Origin: Streptomyces canus
GTDB taxonomy: Bacteria > Actinomycetota > Actinomycetes > Streptomycetales > Streptomycetaceae
Length of the DNA stretch: 64,000 bases
NCBI RefSeq assembly: GCF_001514145.1
Contig: NZ_KQ948678.1
Location: 87,569 to 151,568 of the forward strand
Direction of reading: 5' to 3'
Within the stretch, counting starts at the first letter, position 1, and each line of letters opens with the position of its first letter. Shown piece by piece: positions 20,401 to 28,386 of this stretch. The position numbers and the translations under genes were made by a program. The notes under the pieces are model-generated. The model ran no database searches and was not told the origin of the DNA. It saw only the letters and a program-made list of their open reading frames with translations.

Positions 20401-21107
20401 ATGGCACTTGGCTCGCCACTGGCGACAAGACCGGTGTGGTGAGGATCTGGGATGCGGCCACTGGACAGATCACCGCCACCCTGACCGGCCACGTCGGCCG
20501 CGTGTATGCCGTGGCGATTTCCCCGGACGGCACTTGGCTCGCCACTGGCGACAACTACGGTGCGGTGAGGATCTGGGATGCGGCCACCGGACAGATCACC
20601 GCCACCCTGACCGGCCACGGCAGCGGGGTGAATGCCGTGGCGATTTCCCCGGACGGCACTTGGCTCGCCACTGGCGACAACTACGGTGCGGTGAGGATCT
20701 GGGATGCGGCCACCGGACAGATCACCGCCACCCTGACCGGCCACGGCGACCGGGTGAGTGCGGTGGCGATTTCCCCGGACGGCACATGGCTCGCTACCGG
20801 CGACAACTACGGTGCGGTGAGGATCTGGGATGCAGCCGCCGACCACACCGCCACCACCATCGTCGGCCACAGCGGCTGGGTGAGTGCGGTGGCGATTTCC
20901 CCGGACGGCACATGGCTCGCCACCAGCAGCGTCGACCGCACAGTGCGAATCTGGAACCCCTTGTCAGGGGATCTGGCAACAACGATGCGAACCGAAGGAG
21001 GGCTGCGGGCGCTGGATTGGACGCCTACTAGCGACGGCTTGGCGACAGCCGGGGATTTTGGTCTATACCTGTACGACTTCGACCCTGGATCTCCACCGGC
21101 TGCCTGA
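17478..21107 (+). CDS. STAND ATPase (GFGKT P-loop, NB-ARC-like) with about 14 WD40 repeats
   Basis: GTG start at 17478 preceded by GGGGGG. The product has 1209 residues. An N-terminal membrane segment lies at about 48-67. An NB-ARC-type ATPase follows, with P-loop GAGGFGKT (123-130), Walker B MLLLLDDVW (about 200), an LITTR sensor motif and a RWPLLLRICN motif. A winged-helix/helical region runs to about 560, then come WD40 repeats to the end. Most repeats read LTGH...V.AVAISPDGTWLATG...G.VRIWDAATG. The N-terminal segment is not a recognised toxin, so the effector may be membrane-acting. Similar proteins serve as signalling hubs or antiviral sensors. The upstream 17105-17267 scar shows the gene was once duplicated. 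Confidence 0.88.
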   Translation: MAGSRWPGLAASAVITAVVSAVTSLAENAATGQDRWPGPLDQVRRHAWIVLGVGLTLALLLTLYALFNDSGSSVAAEDPPAPAPPEIPRWVVDRAQVRVVVGELLRRRGQGSVGITATAGLTGAGGFGKTTLAEVVWADRRIRRRFRGRIYRITLGLDVRSRAEITAKVAEATRFITGDTTVFDDPDLAGAHLGRLLDARPPMLLLLDDVWNAEQLAPFLIGGAKCRRLITTRLPELLPSGAFRVKVDEMSAVQARQVLGFGLPGGLSEDTALGLLRATGRWPLLLRICNQYVHRRMDTGLAADDAAAEILGQLRQEGPAGLDPGVAVDLNHPRSRQTAVAAAVEAGAALLPPGGFERFTELGVFAEDESIPVDLVTLLWQGTGALRPGQSRDLCAALGGLSLLELELDPARGGRIRLHDVIRDLLRSRLGDAHLERVNGALVDAVAANLPLAEPQPGGGTGPVRAWWQHPDEYLPDHLITHILDAGRASEAEALALDLRWIERRLAQGGATAPLADLDQIPTASAHQAAIDLARTAHLLAPIAPDHALGAVLRSRLAGYDNWLPQASAWRSTSPALYNRCPLPDMPDSAQIRVLTGHTGPVSALAISPDGTWLATGGDDRTVRIWDAVTGHITATLTGHTGPVSALAISPDGTWLATGGDDRTVRIWDAATGHITATLTAHVGRVYAVAISPDGTWLATGDNYGAVRIWDAATGQTTTTLTGRDGRVYAVAISPDGKWLATRADGTVRIWDAATGQSTATLTGHAGPVYAVAISSDGTWLATSSRDRTVRIWDTATRRTTTTLTGQTGRVIALAISPDGTWLATGDNNGAVRIWDAATGQITATLTGHTDPVYAAAISPDGTWLATVADGTVRIWDTTTRGTAGALTGHTSRVNAVAIPATSSRGRTVRFSEAATGRRTTTLAVHAMAISPDGTWLATGDNNGAVRIWDAATGQITATLTGHTDPVYAVAISPNGTWLATGDKTGVVRIWDAATGQITATLTGHVGRVYAVAISPDGTWLATGDNYGAVRIWDAATGQITATLTGHGSGVNAVAISPDGTWLATGDNYGAVRIWDAATGQITATLTGHGDRVSAVAISPDGTWLATGDNYGAVRIWDAAADHTATTIVGHSGWVSAVAISPDGTWLATSSVDRTVRIWNPLSGDLATTMRTEGGLRALDWTPTSDGLATAGDFGLYLYDFDPGSPPAA
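19255..20985 (+). repeat. Tandem array of about 126-bp WD40-coding repeats
   Basis: About 14 units of roughly 126 bp, many nearly identical (for example GCCACTGGCGACAACTACGG recurs). Two units near 20130-20280 are shortened or degenerate: they lose the ISPDGTWLAT core or the LTGH start. The identity suggests recombination between units, which could change blade number or specificity. Confidence 0.9.
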
Positions 21108-21148
21108 ATCTCACTGGCCAGCGGAATTCTCCCTCTCGCCGAACAACG

Positions 21149-21171
21149 GGACCTCAATGCCTGTGAGGTCC
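21149..21171 (+). terminator. Hairpin downstream of the STAND-WD40 gene
   Basis: Perfect 8-bp stem GGACCTCA / TGAGGTCC with a 7-base loop, 42 bp after the stop. No T-run follows, as is common in this genus. The decayed upstream copy lacks this stem. Confidence 0.55.
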
Positions 21172-21238
21172 GCCCGCATAGCTGGTATCGGGTACGTATT
21201 CATCCCCTGCGGTATTCCGTTGGCGGGTGGTGTCAGAT

Positions 21239-22628
21239 GGGTGTGTCAATTTAACGGCTGATCTTGGTTGTTGATGGTCAGTTGTTGCTCGGGGTCAGGC
21301 GGCCTTCGAAGGCGATCTGGAACGCGTTGAGAGGTGCTTTCCAGCGCATGGTCCACCGCTTGCGGCCCTTCCCGGTCGGATCCAGGCTCATCAGCGCCAT
21401 GTAGATGCACTTGAGGGCGGCGGCCTCGTTGGGGAAGTGCCCGCGGGCCCGAACGGCCCTGCGTATGCGGGCGTTGACGCTCTCGATCGCGTTCGTGCTG
21501 CAGATGACCTTACGGATCTCAACGTCGAAGGAGAGGAAGGGCACGAACTCGGCCCAGGCGTCCGACCACAGCTTCACGATCGCCGGATACTTGCCTCCCC
21601 ACGCCTCCTGGAACTCCAGGAACCGCTCCGTTGCCGCGTCCTCGCTGGGCGCGGTGTAGACGGGCTTGAGGGCTTTGGCGACCTTGTCCCAGTCCTGGCG
21701 GGCGGCGTAACGGAACGAGTTCCGTAGCAGGTGCACCACGCACGTCTGGACGATCGTGCGAGGCCAGACGGTTTCCACGGCCTCGGGAAGTCCCTTCAGC
21801 CCATCGCAGACCAGCATCAGCGCGTCGTCCAAGCCGCGGTTCTTCAGCTCGGTGAACACGTGCAGCCAGTACTTGGCGCCCTCGCCGCCGTCGCCGGCCC
21901 AGATGCCGAGGATGTCGCGGGTGCCGTCCACCGTCACCGCCATCACCACGTAGACCGGACGGTTCGCGACCTTCCCGTCCCTGATCTTGACGTTGATCGC
22001 ATCGACGAATAAAACGGGGTAAACACGGTCGAGGGGTCGGTTCTGCCATTCGGCCATGCCCTCCATCACCTTGTCGGTGATGGTGGAGATGGTCTGCTTG
22101 GACACCTCGGCCCCGTAGACCTCGGCCAGGTGTGCGGCGATCTCGCCGTGCGTGAGCCCTTTCGCGGACAACGACAGAACCATCTCATCGACCCCGGTCA
22201 GCCTCCGCTGCCGCTTCTTGACGATCTCTGGCTCGAACGTGCCCGAGGTGTCACGCGGGACCTTCACCTCGACCGGCCCGACGTCGGTCAGCACCGTCTT
22301 GGCCCGGCTCCCGTTGCGGGAGTTGCCACTGCCCCGGCCGGCCGCGTCGTGCTTCTCATAGCCGAGGTGATCCGTGATCTCACCTTCCAGGGCCGACTCC
22401 AGGACCCGCTTGGTCAGCTGCTGCAGCAGCCCACCCTGCCCCGTCAGCTGCAGCCCCTCCGACCGGGCCCGCTCCACCAGCATCGCGACCAACTGCTCGT
22501 CGGACACAGGCGCAGACTGTCCCAACTGGGCACTCTCCAAAGGCTCCACGGTCCCCAACTCCACAGCGGTATCAGTCACTTGACGTCTCTCCCATGATCG
22601 TCGGATCCGCCGTTAGATTTACACTCCC
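21239..22628 (-). mobile_element. IS256-family insertion sequence
   Basis: Terminal inverted repeats of about 25 bp with a few mismatches: GGGTGTGTCAATTTAACGGC at 21239-21258 and the complement of GCCGTTAGATTTACACTCCC at 22609-22628. They enclose one transposase gene. The flanking bases (TGTCAGAT against GAATGGGG) show no target duplication, so the two flanks may not originally have been neighbours. The element separates the STAND gene from the SARP cluster and supplies the last codons of the SARP gene at 22572. Confidence 0.8.
21278..22579 (-). CDS. IS256-family transposase
   Basis: Complete 433-residue mutator-type transposase with a GTG start preceded by GGGAGAG. Recognised by the LQLTGQGGLLQQLTKRVLES N-terminus, the VPRDTSGTFEPEIVKKRQRR block, VLFVDAINVKIRDGKV around the first catalytic Asp, LVCDGLKGLPEA around the second, and STNAIESVNARIRR near the catalytic Glu. 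No disruption seen. Confidence 0.95.
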   Translation of the reverse strand: MTDTAVELGTVEPLESAQLGQSAPVSDEQLVAMLVERARSEGLQLTGQGGLLQQLTKRVLESALEGEITDHLGYEKHDAAGRGSGNSRNGSRAKTVLTDVGPVEVKVPRDTSGTFEPEIVKKRQRRLTGVDEMVLSLSAKGLTHGEIAAHLAEVYGAEVSKQTISTITDKVMEGMAEWQNRPLDRVYPVLFVDAINVKIRDGKVANRPVYVVMAVTVDGTRDILGIWAGDGGEGAKYWLHVFTELKNRGLDDALMLVCDGLKGLPEAVETVWPRTIVQTCVVHLLRNSFRYAARQDWDKVAKALKPVYTAPSEDAATERFLEFQEAWGGKYPAIVKLWSDAWAEFVPFLSFDVEIRKVICSTNAIESVNARIRRAVRARGHFPNEAAALKCIYMALMSLDPTGKGRKRWTMRWKAPLNAFQIAFEGRLTPSNN

Positions 22629-25600
22629 GAATGGGGCTCCGAGATTCTGGTCGAGATCGGCCAGGAACCTCTCGGCGCGGCGAGCGAAGAGGTGGGCCCC
22701 GCGTTCGCCGGATCGGGTGCGGGCTTCGTCGGCGGCGGCTCGCACGACATCGACGGGTTCGCCGCGGGCCTGCAGCAGGCGCGCGCGCAGTAGCAGGAGA
22801 AGCCCTTCGGCGTAGCGTTGGCCGTGGGCTTTGATGGCCTGGTCGGCCTGGTCGAGGGCGGAAGCGGCCCGGTCGGGCAGCTCGGCTGCCAGCCACATCT
22901 CGGCGACCAGTCCGTACCAGTAGGCGAGGCCCCATCTCGGCGGGTCGGCCAGGGTCGCGGCCAGGAGCTGTTCGGCCTTGGCCGCGGCGCCGGCCGGGTC
23001 ATCGCCGGTGAGGGCACGGGCCCAGTACCAGTCCAGCCGTATATAGGTTTCCTGGGCGACACCGGGAAGGTCGGCGCTGGCCGCGACCCACCGTTCGGTC
23101 GCTTGCATCGCCCAGTCCGCGTCACCGGCCATCGAGGCGGCCATGGTCTGGTAACGGGTCCAGCCCGACATCTCGAAAAGGTCACCCTCGGCCTGGTACA
23201 CCGTGCCGAGCAGGGACCGCCCCGTCTCGACATCGCCATGCAGCGAGGTAATGACCCCCAAATAGCCGATCCACTCATCGGGGATCCGCCAGCGTCCACG
23301 GTCGTCACGGCGTCGAATCGGGACACCCCCGACCTGGTCGGCAAGGTGGTACAGACTTTCTTGAGCCGGTCCCGGGTGCGGGTCGGCCGAGTTCGCGAGC
23401 AGCGAGGCAACATCGTCCGCAGTGGTACGGCCCAGCCAGCTGAAACACTGATACGCCGCGCCGATGTCGCCGATATCCCAGTGGTACAGGCCCCAGGCCT
23501 GCCGGCCGTACGCCTGGATTTTCGGGTCCGCGGACGCCTGGCCTTGCTCATGCAGCCGGCGAGCCCACATCCCACGGTCTTTCTCGGTGGAGACGTAGGC
23601 CCCGGTCATCCGATAGAAGAGAAACTCGGCCTCGGCCGTCTCGCGGCCGAGTCTGCGGGCCAAGTATGCGCCCCGTTCCAGCAGATCGTACGTCGAGCCG
23701 CCCATTCCCGGAGGCTCGACGGCGAGGAGGTTGAGCAGCGCCAGGACGGACAGTTCGATCTCCAGCAGCCCTGCTGTCCGGGCGATCTGGATGGCCGATT
23801 CCAGGTTCCGATAGGCGGCCGCGAACGCGAGCTTGGTCGCCGCGCGGCGACCGGCGCGTGCCAGTGCCTTCGCGGTGCGACCCGGGTCGGCCAGGGGGCC
23901 GGCGGCCCACAGGTGGTAGGCGAGGCGTTCGGCGACGGACTCGTCGTCGGCGTGGATGGGTTCGAGGGCGTCGGCGACACACAGATGCAGCTGGACGGCC
24001 TGCTGCCGCGCGGTGGTCTCGGTGATCGACTCGCGGATCAGGTCGTGCGCGAAGTGCCACGAGAACGGGTCTTGCGGCTTGGCCTCCAGGAGACCGAGTT
24101 CTTGCAGCGGTTCGAGGCGTTCGAGGCACTCCGCGATCTCGACGCCCATCGTGCGGGCGAGCAGGTCGAGGTCCACGTCGCGGCCGATGACCGCGGCGGT
24201 GCGCAGCAGGCCGTGAGCGCTGTCGTCGAGGCCGGTCATCCGATCACGGACGACGTCTCGCACGGTGGCCGGCACGCCGGCTGGTGCGGATGCGCCGCCG
24301 TCGCCGAGCGAACCGCCCTCGCTGAGCAGCCGGGACAGCTCCTGGACGAAGAACGGATTGCCGGCGGTGCGAGCATGGATGCCGCGGGCGACTTCGGCGC
24401 CGGGCTCGCGGCCAGTTTCGCGGCGGATGAGCTCGGTCACGTCGGTCAGGCCGAGCGGGCCGAGCCGGATCCTGCGGTGGCCGGGCAGCCGGCCGGCCGT
24501 GGCCAGGACCCGCGACAGGCTGGAGCCGGGTGCGGGTGCGCGATCGCGTAGCGCTCCGATGATCACCGTGCCGGTGGGCGGCCGGGCCGTCAGGTGGCCG
24601 AACAACTGGAGTGAGGCGGCGTCGGCCCACTGCAGGTCATCGACGATCAGCAGCATGGGCTGTTGCGCCGAGGCCTGCCCGACGACGGTGACGACCTGCT
24701 CGAACAGGCGGAACTGTGCACGGCTGTCGGGAATCGCCGACCCGGTGGCGTAGTCGTCTGGAGATTGGAGGAGTGCGCCGAGCTCGCTGGCGAGCCACTT
24801 CTCCCGCAACGGTGCGGGCAGGCTGTCGAGAATCGGGCGGAGTGTCTGTTCCCAGGGCCACATTGACGGTGTTCCGTCGCCTTCCAGGCACGAACCCCAA
24901 ACGACCAGCGCGCCACGCCGACTCGCTTCTGCAGCGATCTCCTGCAGTAGCCGGGTCTTGCCCACGCCCGGCTCCCCTTGGACGATGCCGAGCGCCGCAC
25001 TGCCGGTGAAAGCCTTCTCGACGGCTTGGCGCAGTACGGCGAGTTCCTCGACCCTGCCGACGAGGCCGGCTTCCTTCCGCGCCGAAGCGCCGGCCGTACT
25101 CGCCACGGGCGGCGAGGTCTGGGGCTGCGTCAGCACTTGCAGGTGTGCGGCCCGTATTTCCGGACCGGGATCGATGCCGAGTTCGTCGGCGAGGCAGGCG
25201 CGGACGCTGTGGTACGCCGACAGTGCCTCGGCCCGGCGTCCCGCGGCCCCCAGGGTGGTGATGAGACCGGCGTGGACGGGTTCGTGGAACGGCGAGGTCG
25301 ATGCGGCGAGTTGCAGCGCCGACAGCACCGATGCCGGTCGGCGCAGCGACACGGCCAGCTTGGCCGCTTCGGTGCACGCGGTGTGGAACTCGTCGTCGAG
25401 ACCGGTGAAGATCGGCAGTGCGGTCGACCTGTGGGTGAACCCGTCGCCCGCCCGACCCCGCCAGAGACCGAGCGCTTCGACATAGCGGTCGAGCGCCGTT
25501 TCCTGGCGTTGCTGTGCCATGGCCTCTTTGGCGGTCGCAACGAGTTCTCGGAAGGTGAGGAGGTCCAGGGCGCCGGGGGCGGCGGAGAACAGATAGGCGT

Positions 25601-25958
25601 TGCCGCGGCGGTGCAGGTAGGAGCCGGTTTCACGGGCGGGGATCGCGGGTTCGAGCAGTCGCCGCAACGCGCCGACGTATTTGTGGATGATGTTGAGCGC
25701 GCTGTTGGGTACGTCATCGCCCCAGATCAGGTCGATCAGCTCGCTCGTGCTGGTCGGCTGGCCGGCGCGGGCCAGCAGCAGCGCCAGGAGGTATGCCTGT
25801 TGTGGTGGCCCGGCATCCAGTTCGACACCGTCGCGCCAGATCCGTAGCGGGCCCAAGATCTGCAGATATGGTGAGGATCGGCCGGCCGGCTGATCCTCAC
25901 CGCCAGAGGGGACTACGGGGACTGACACCGCGGTACCTCTCGCCTCCGGAGCGGCCAT
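22572..25958 (-). CDS. SARP-family regulator with AAA ATPase and TPR domains; C-terminus altered by IS256
   Basis: The 1128-residue product has an N-terminal OmpR-like winged helix (LQILGPLRIWRDGVELDAGP, about residues 30-125) and a BTAD helical domain (about 130-275). An AAA_16 ATPase starts near 300, with P-loop GEPGVGKT and a LLIVDDLQWAD Walker B. A long TPR-like region follows. This is the architecture of large SARP activators that switch on secondary-metabolite genes. The last 15 or so codons lie inside the IS256 terminal repeat, so the natural C-terminus was replaced; the paralogue at 32066 ends at nearly the same point, so little may be lost. The exact start is uncertain; an internal GTG is possible. 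Confidence 0.88.
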   Translation of the reverse strand: MAAPEARGTAVSVPVVPSGGEDQPAGRSSPYLQILGPLRIWRDGVELDAGPPQQAYLLALLLARAGQPTSTSELIDLIWGDDVPNSALNIIHKYVGALRRLLEPAIPARETGSYLHRRGNAYLFSAAPGALDLLTFRELVATAKEAMAQQRQETALDRYVEALGLWRGRAGDGFTHRSTALPIFTGLDDEFHTACTEAAKLAVSLRRPASVLSALQLAASTSPFHEPVHAGLITTLGAAGRRAEALSAYHSVRACLADELGIDPGPEIRAAHLQVLTQPQTSPPVASTAGASARKEAGLVGRVEELAVLRQAVEKAFTGSAALGIVQGEPGVGKTRLLQEIAAEASRRGALVVWGSCLEGDGTPSMWPWEQTLRPILDSLPAPLREKWLASELGALLQSPDDYATGSAIPDSRAQFRLFEQVVTVVGQASAQQPMLLIVDDLQWADAASLQLFGHLTARPPTGTVIIGALRDRAPAPGSSLSRVLATAGRLPGHRRIRLGPLGLTDVTELIRRETGREPGAEVARGIHARTAGNPFFVQELSRLLSEGGSLGDGGASAPAGVPATVRDVVRDRMTGLDDSAHGLLRTAAVIGRDVDLDLLARTMGVEIAECLERLEPLQELGLLEAKPQDPFSWHFAHDLIRESITETTARQQAVQLHLCVADALEPIHADDESVAERLAYHLWAAGPLADPGRTAKALARAGRRAATKLAFAAAYRNLESAIQIARTAGLLEIELSVLALLNLLAVEPPGMGGSTYDLLERGAYLARRLGRETAEAEFLFYRMTGAYVSTEKDRGMWARRLHEQGQASADPKIQAYGRQAWGLYHWDIGDIGAAYQCFSWLGRTTADDVASLLANSADPHPGPAQESLYHLADQVGGVPIRRRDDRGRWRIPDEWIGYLGVITSLHGDVETGRSLLGTVYQAEGDLFEMSGWTRYQTMAASMAGDADWAMQATERWVAASADLPGVAQETYIRLDWYWARALTGDDPAGAAAKAEQLLAATLADPPRWGLAYWYGLVAEMWLAAELPDRAASALDQADQAIKAHGQRYAEGLLLLLRARLLQARGEPVDVVRAAADEARTRSGERGAHLFARRAERFLADLDQNLGAPFGSVNLTADPTIMGETSSD

Positions 25959-26048
25959 CGCTGGAAGCTTATCGTTTCGCTCCCGTCCGGCGGGAGTGAC
26001 TTCCGAGGTGCAGACGGGAGCCGTTCCGGACGCCGAGCCGACGCTATA

Positions 26049-26591
26049 TCAAGCCGTTCCGTCGGTGGGTTCCGGCTGGGCGTCGGGCGTGTAGAGCTCT
26101 TCCTCGCTGACGACCGGTGCGGCGGTTTCTTCAGGACGTCCGACTCGCGTGGCCGAGCCGAACAGGTGGCCGCGCGCCGGCCGCACGGGGGCGAAGGAGG
26201 CGAAGCCCCGACGGCTCGGGATGTCGTCATACACCGCCTCCATACCGCCGCGGATCAGGTACGTTTCGTGCCAGAATCCGGTGCCGCCGCTGTCGCGCAG
26301 GAAATCTCGCCACCAGCGCCGGTGCGGTTCGGACCGCGCCCATGACAAGAGCGAAGGCAGGTCGCGCCAGTACTGGCGGATGCCGACGTGCATGGGGAAC
26401 AGCGACCACAGCAGCGACTCGTGCGACAGCAGGCCTTCCGGCTGGTCTTTCCCGGATTGACCGATCTGCGGGCCGTAGCCGGCCAAGGTGCGTAGGCCGT
26501 AGAGCCGATTGACTCGCATACCGAGGTAGACGACCACGAGGTCGGGATACGGAGTGAGGTCGACTGTCTGCCGATTGACGCGCGTAGGCAT
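26049..26591 (-). CDS. DUF4188 (monooxygenase-like, dimeric alpha/beta barrel) protein
   Basis: The 180-residue product matches the DUF4188 family: VVVYLGMRVNRLYGLRTL at the start, a helical middle, QYWRDLPSLLSWAR, then W..F.RDSGGTGFWHETYLI and a YDDIP segment. The fold resembles small cofactor-free or heme-type monooxygenases such as the EthD/ABM group; the substrate is unknown. The start ATG has AAGGAGG-like sequence about 10 bp upstream. A candidate SARP operator lies 64 bp upstream of the start. A second, broken family member lies at 27636-28127. Confidence 0.82.
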   Translation of the reverse strand: MPTRVNRQTVDLTPYPDLVVVYLGMRVNRLYGLRTLAGYGPQIGQSGKDQPEGLLSHESLLWSLFPMHVGIRQYWRDLPSLLSWARSEPHRRWWRDFLRDSGGTGFWHETYLIRGGMEAVYDDIPSRRGFASFAPVRPARGHLFGSATRVGRPEETAAPVVSEEELYTPDAQPEPTDGTA

Positions 26592-26654
26592 CGCTGGTGC
26601 CTCCTTGGCTCGTTGGGTGACGAGCCAAAGCTAGTGACGGGCACGGAATGGACA

Positions 26655-26672
26655 CTTGACGTCGACTGAATG
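26655..26672 (-). promoter_or_regulatory. Candidate SARP operator upstream of the DUF4188 gene
   Basis: Read toward the gene, the sequence is CATTCAGTCGACGTCAAG. The same 18 bp occur in the same orientation upstream of the oxidoreductase gene at 29281. The two half-sites TTCAGT and CGTCAAG are about 10 bp apart, as expected for SARP direct-repeat recognition on one face of the helix. Confidence 0.6.
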
Positions 26673-27039
26673 CGCGGGCGGCGGCATCCGTGCGGTCGCA
26701 CTCAGCTGTGGAGTTCGGCGAGCAGGCCGCCGACGCGTGCGCACAGCAACCCTCTGCCCAGGCGGAGTTTGCAAACGTTGGATCGCGGTCCCCGGAGGGG
26801 TCCACTCCACGTCAATTGGAGGGCGCCGGTCTCTCGGTATGCGGCGGCGTTAATTGAAGGACCGCTACTACAAGACATCCCGCAAGTACCAGTTCCAGCG
26901 GGACCAACACCCACGCAGTGCAACGGCGTTGCCGCCGAGCGGCGTAGGGGATTTCCACGGTTGAGTGCGCGGGTCCCGCCTCCTGGCGTGCACCCGTCGG
27001 CTGGTGAAATTCCCTACTCAACTGTAGTCATTACGTTCG

Positions 27040-27225
27040 GCAGATGGTCTTGAACTCGTCCGCGAGGTGGCCGAGCGGCTGCCGCAGGAACTGATCGAGG
27101 CCGAGGGGAGTGTGAAGATCAGGGACCACGCCGGCTGGCGACCTCAAGCTCGCGATCCCGAAGCTGCGGCGGGCAGTTTCTCCCCCGTCCCTACAGGAGA
27201 GCCACGCTCGAAGTTGGCCCGCGTG
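27040..27225 (+). mobile_element. Scar of a second IS256-type (mutator) transposase
   Basis: Two short stretches in different frames match the N-terminal region of another IS256/mutator lineage: LVREVAERLPQELIEAEG (about 27056-27110) and DLKLAIPKLRRAVSPPSL (about 27144-27198). The DNA-binding segment between them is deleted. The rest of 26592-27635 shows no credible gene. Confidence 0.55.
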
Positions 27226-27635
27226 ACATCCGCCGATGTAGACACTCAGCCATCACCCCACTGCGGTGATCGTTCCGGCCAGAGCGCTGCATGCCCTGGT
27301 AGGGCGTGTGCCGCGGGCGGTTCGCAGGGGCGTGTGATCCGCCCACATCACGTCCGCATGATCTTCCAGGCTTGCTGGGGCTTCGATGGGCCCCACGGAC
27401 CAAGACTGCGCCGACCAGCCCTGGCGGATGCCGCTCGGACAGATCACTCCCTTACCTCTGAAACTCCCCACCATGTTGCTGGAGTGGTGGAGTTGAACGT
27501 GAACAGCAGGCGTCGGCGCTGGTGCTGTTCGTTCAGGCTTCGGCTGTCTGCGCTTTTGCTTGTCGATCCGCGCCTGGCCATTCCTCGTGATTTCCCTGTA
27601 GCTCAAGGCGGTTCAGTTCCTCGCGGGACGGACGC

Positions 27636-28127
27636 CTACTCCTTCGCCGCACTCAGCCGCTGGGCCGCCGTATCCCCGCGGCGGCCGACCGGCACGACAC
27701 CCGTCGCGGCAGCGAGGCCGTATGCGGGCATGTCGTCGTACACCGTTTCGTAGGAGCCTGCCGGGACGATGAACGTCTCGTGCCAGATACCCACGTGTCC
27801 CTTCCCGGCACGTGCTCGTCGGTTGAACGCCGTCCATGCGGGCCGGTGTTCCTTGTCCTGCTGGTGGGCGTACGCGAGGAGCCGTTCCTTGTCGGTTCAG
27901 TACTGGACGACGTAGAACTCCCGGAGCCCTCCGTAGAGCACCTTGTAGCCGAGCAGCCCGCTGCTCTTCTCCTGTGAGAGCTCGCGCAGCATGCGTGGCA
28001 TCGACATGAAGGTCGGCAACCAGCTGGAGAATGCCAGGAGTCGGTTGATGCGCAGCCCGATGTGGAAGACGACGACATCGCCTTCGGCGGCGGCAGTGTT
28101 GCGACCCGGAACCACTTTCCCGGACAT
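27636..28127 (-). pseudogene. DUF4188 monooxygenase-like gene with an in-frame nonsense codon
   Basis: From the ATG at 28127 the frame encodes MSGKVVPGRNTAAAEGDVVV, then FHIGLRINRLLAFSSWLP and FYVVQY, then a TGA at 27897-27899. The same frame then continues without break through TDKERLLAYAHQQDKEHRPA, GHVGIWHETFIV and YDDMPAYGLAAATG to a TAG at 27636. Relatives have Trp after VQY, so TGG became TGA. Apart from that codon the gene is complete (164 codons including both stops). It lies downstream of the 2TM gene in the same orientation. Confidence 0.88.
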
Positions 28128-28161
28128 GATCCTGCTCTGGGACTCGTTGCGATGGTTCAGA

Positions 28162-28371
28162 TCATGACCGGGCGAGTGATCGGAACTTCGAACGAATCGC
28201 CAAGAAGTGGATCAGCAGCCCGATACCCCAGCCCAGAATCGACCACAGAGGCCAGAAGAAGTGGTCGGATGTGAGAATCGCCCACAGCACCACCTGGGCT
28301 GCATTGGCGATGACGTACCAGAAAAGGTGGATCCGCAGGCCCCACCTCATGGCCTTTTCGCTCTTGTGCAT
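28162..28371 (-). CDS. 2TM-domain membrane protein
   Basis: A 69-residue product with ATG at 28371 preceded by GGGAGGG. Two membrane helices (WYVIANAAQVVLWAILT and FWPLWSILGWGIGLLIHFLA) follow a short amphipathic start (KAMRWGLRIHLF), which is the layout of the 2TM domain family. It sits between the hydrolase and the DUF4188 pseudogene with gaps of 15 and 34 bp, so it belongs to the same operon. Function unknown. Confidence 0.75.
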   Translation of the reverse strand: MHKSEKAMRWGLRIHLFWYVIANAAQVVLWAILTSDHFFWPLWSILGWGIGLLIHFLAIRSKFRSLARS

Positions 28372-28386
28372 TTTCCCTCCCGTGGA

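Noticed and set aside
19146..20870. A 574-codon antisense frame across the WD40 array
   Set aside because: Its repetitive Gly/Val/Arg text only mirrors the DNA repeats on the coding strand.
26592..27039. Searched for tRNA or small RNA genes and short ORFs in this gap
   Set aside because: Apart from the operator at 26655 nothing with a cloverleaf, strong stem or coding character was found.
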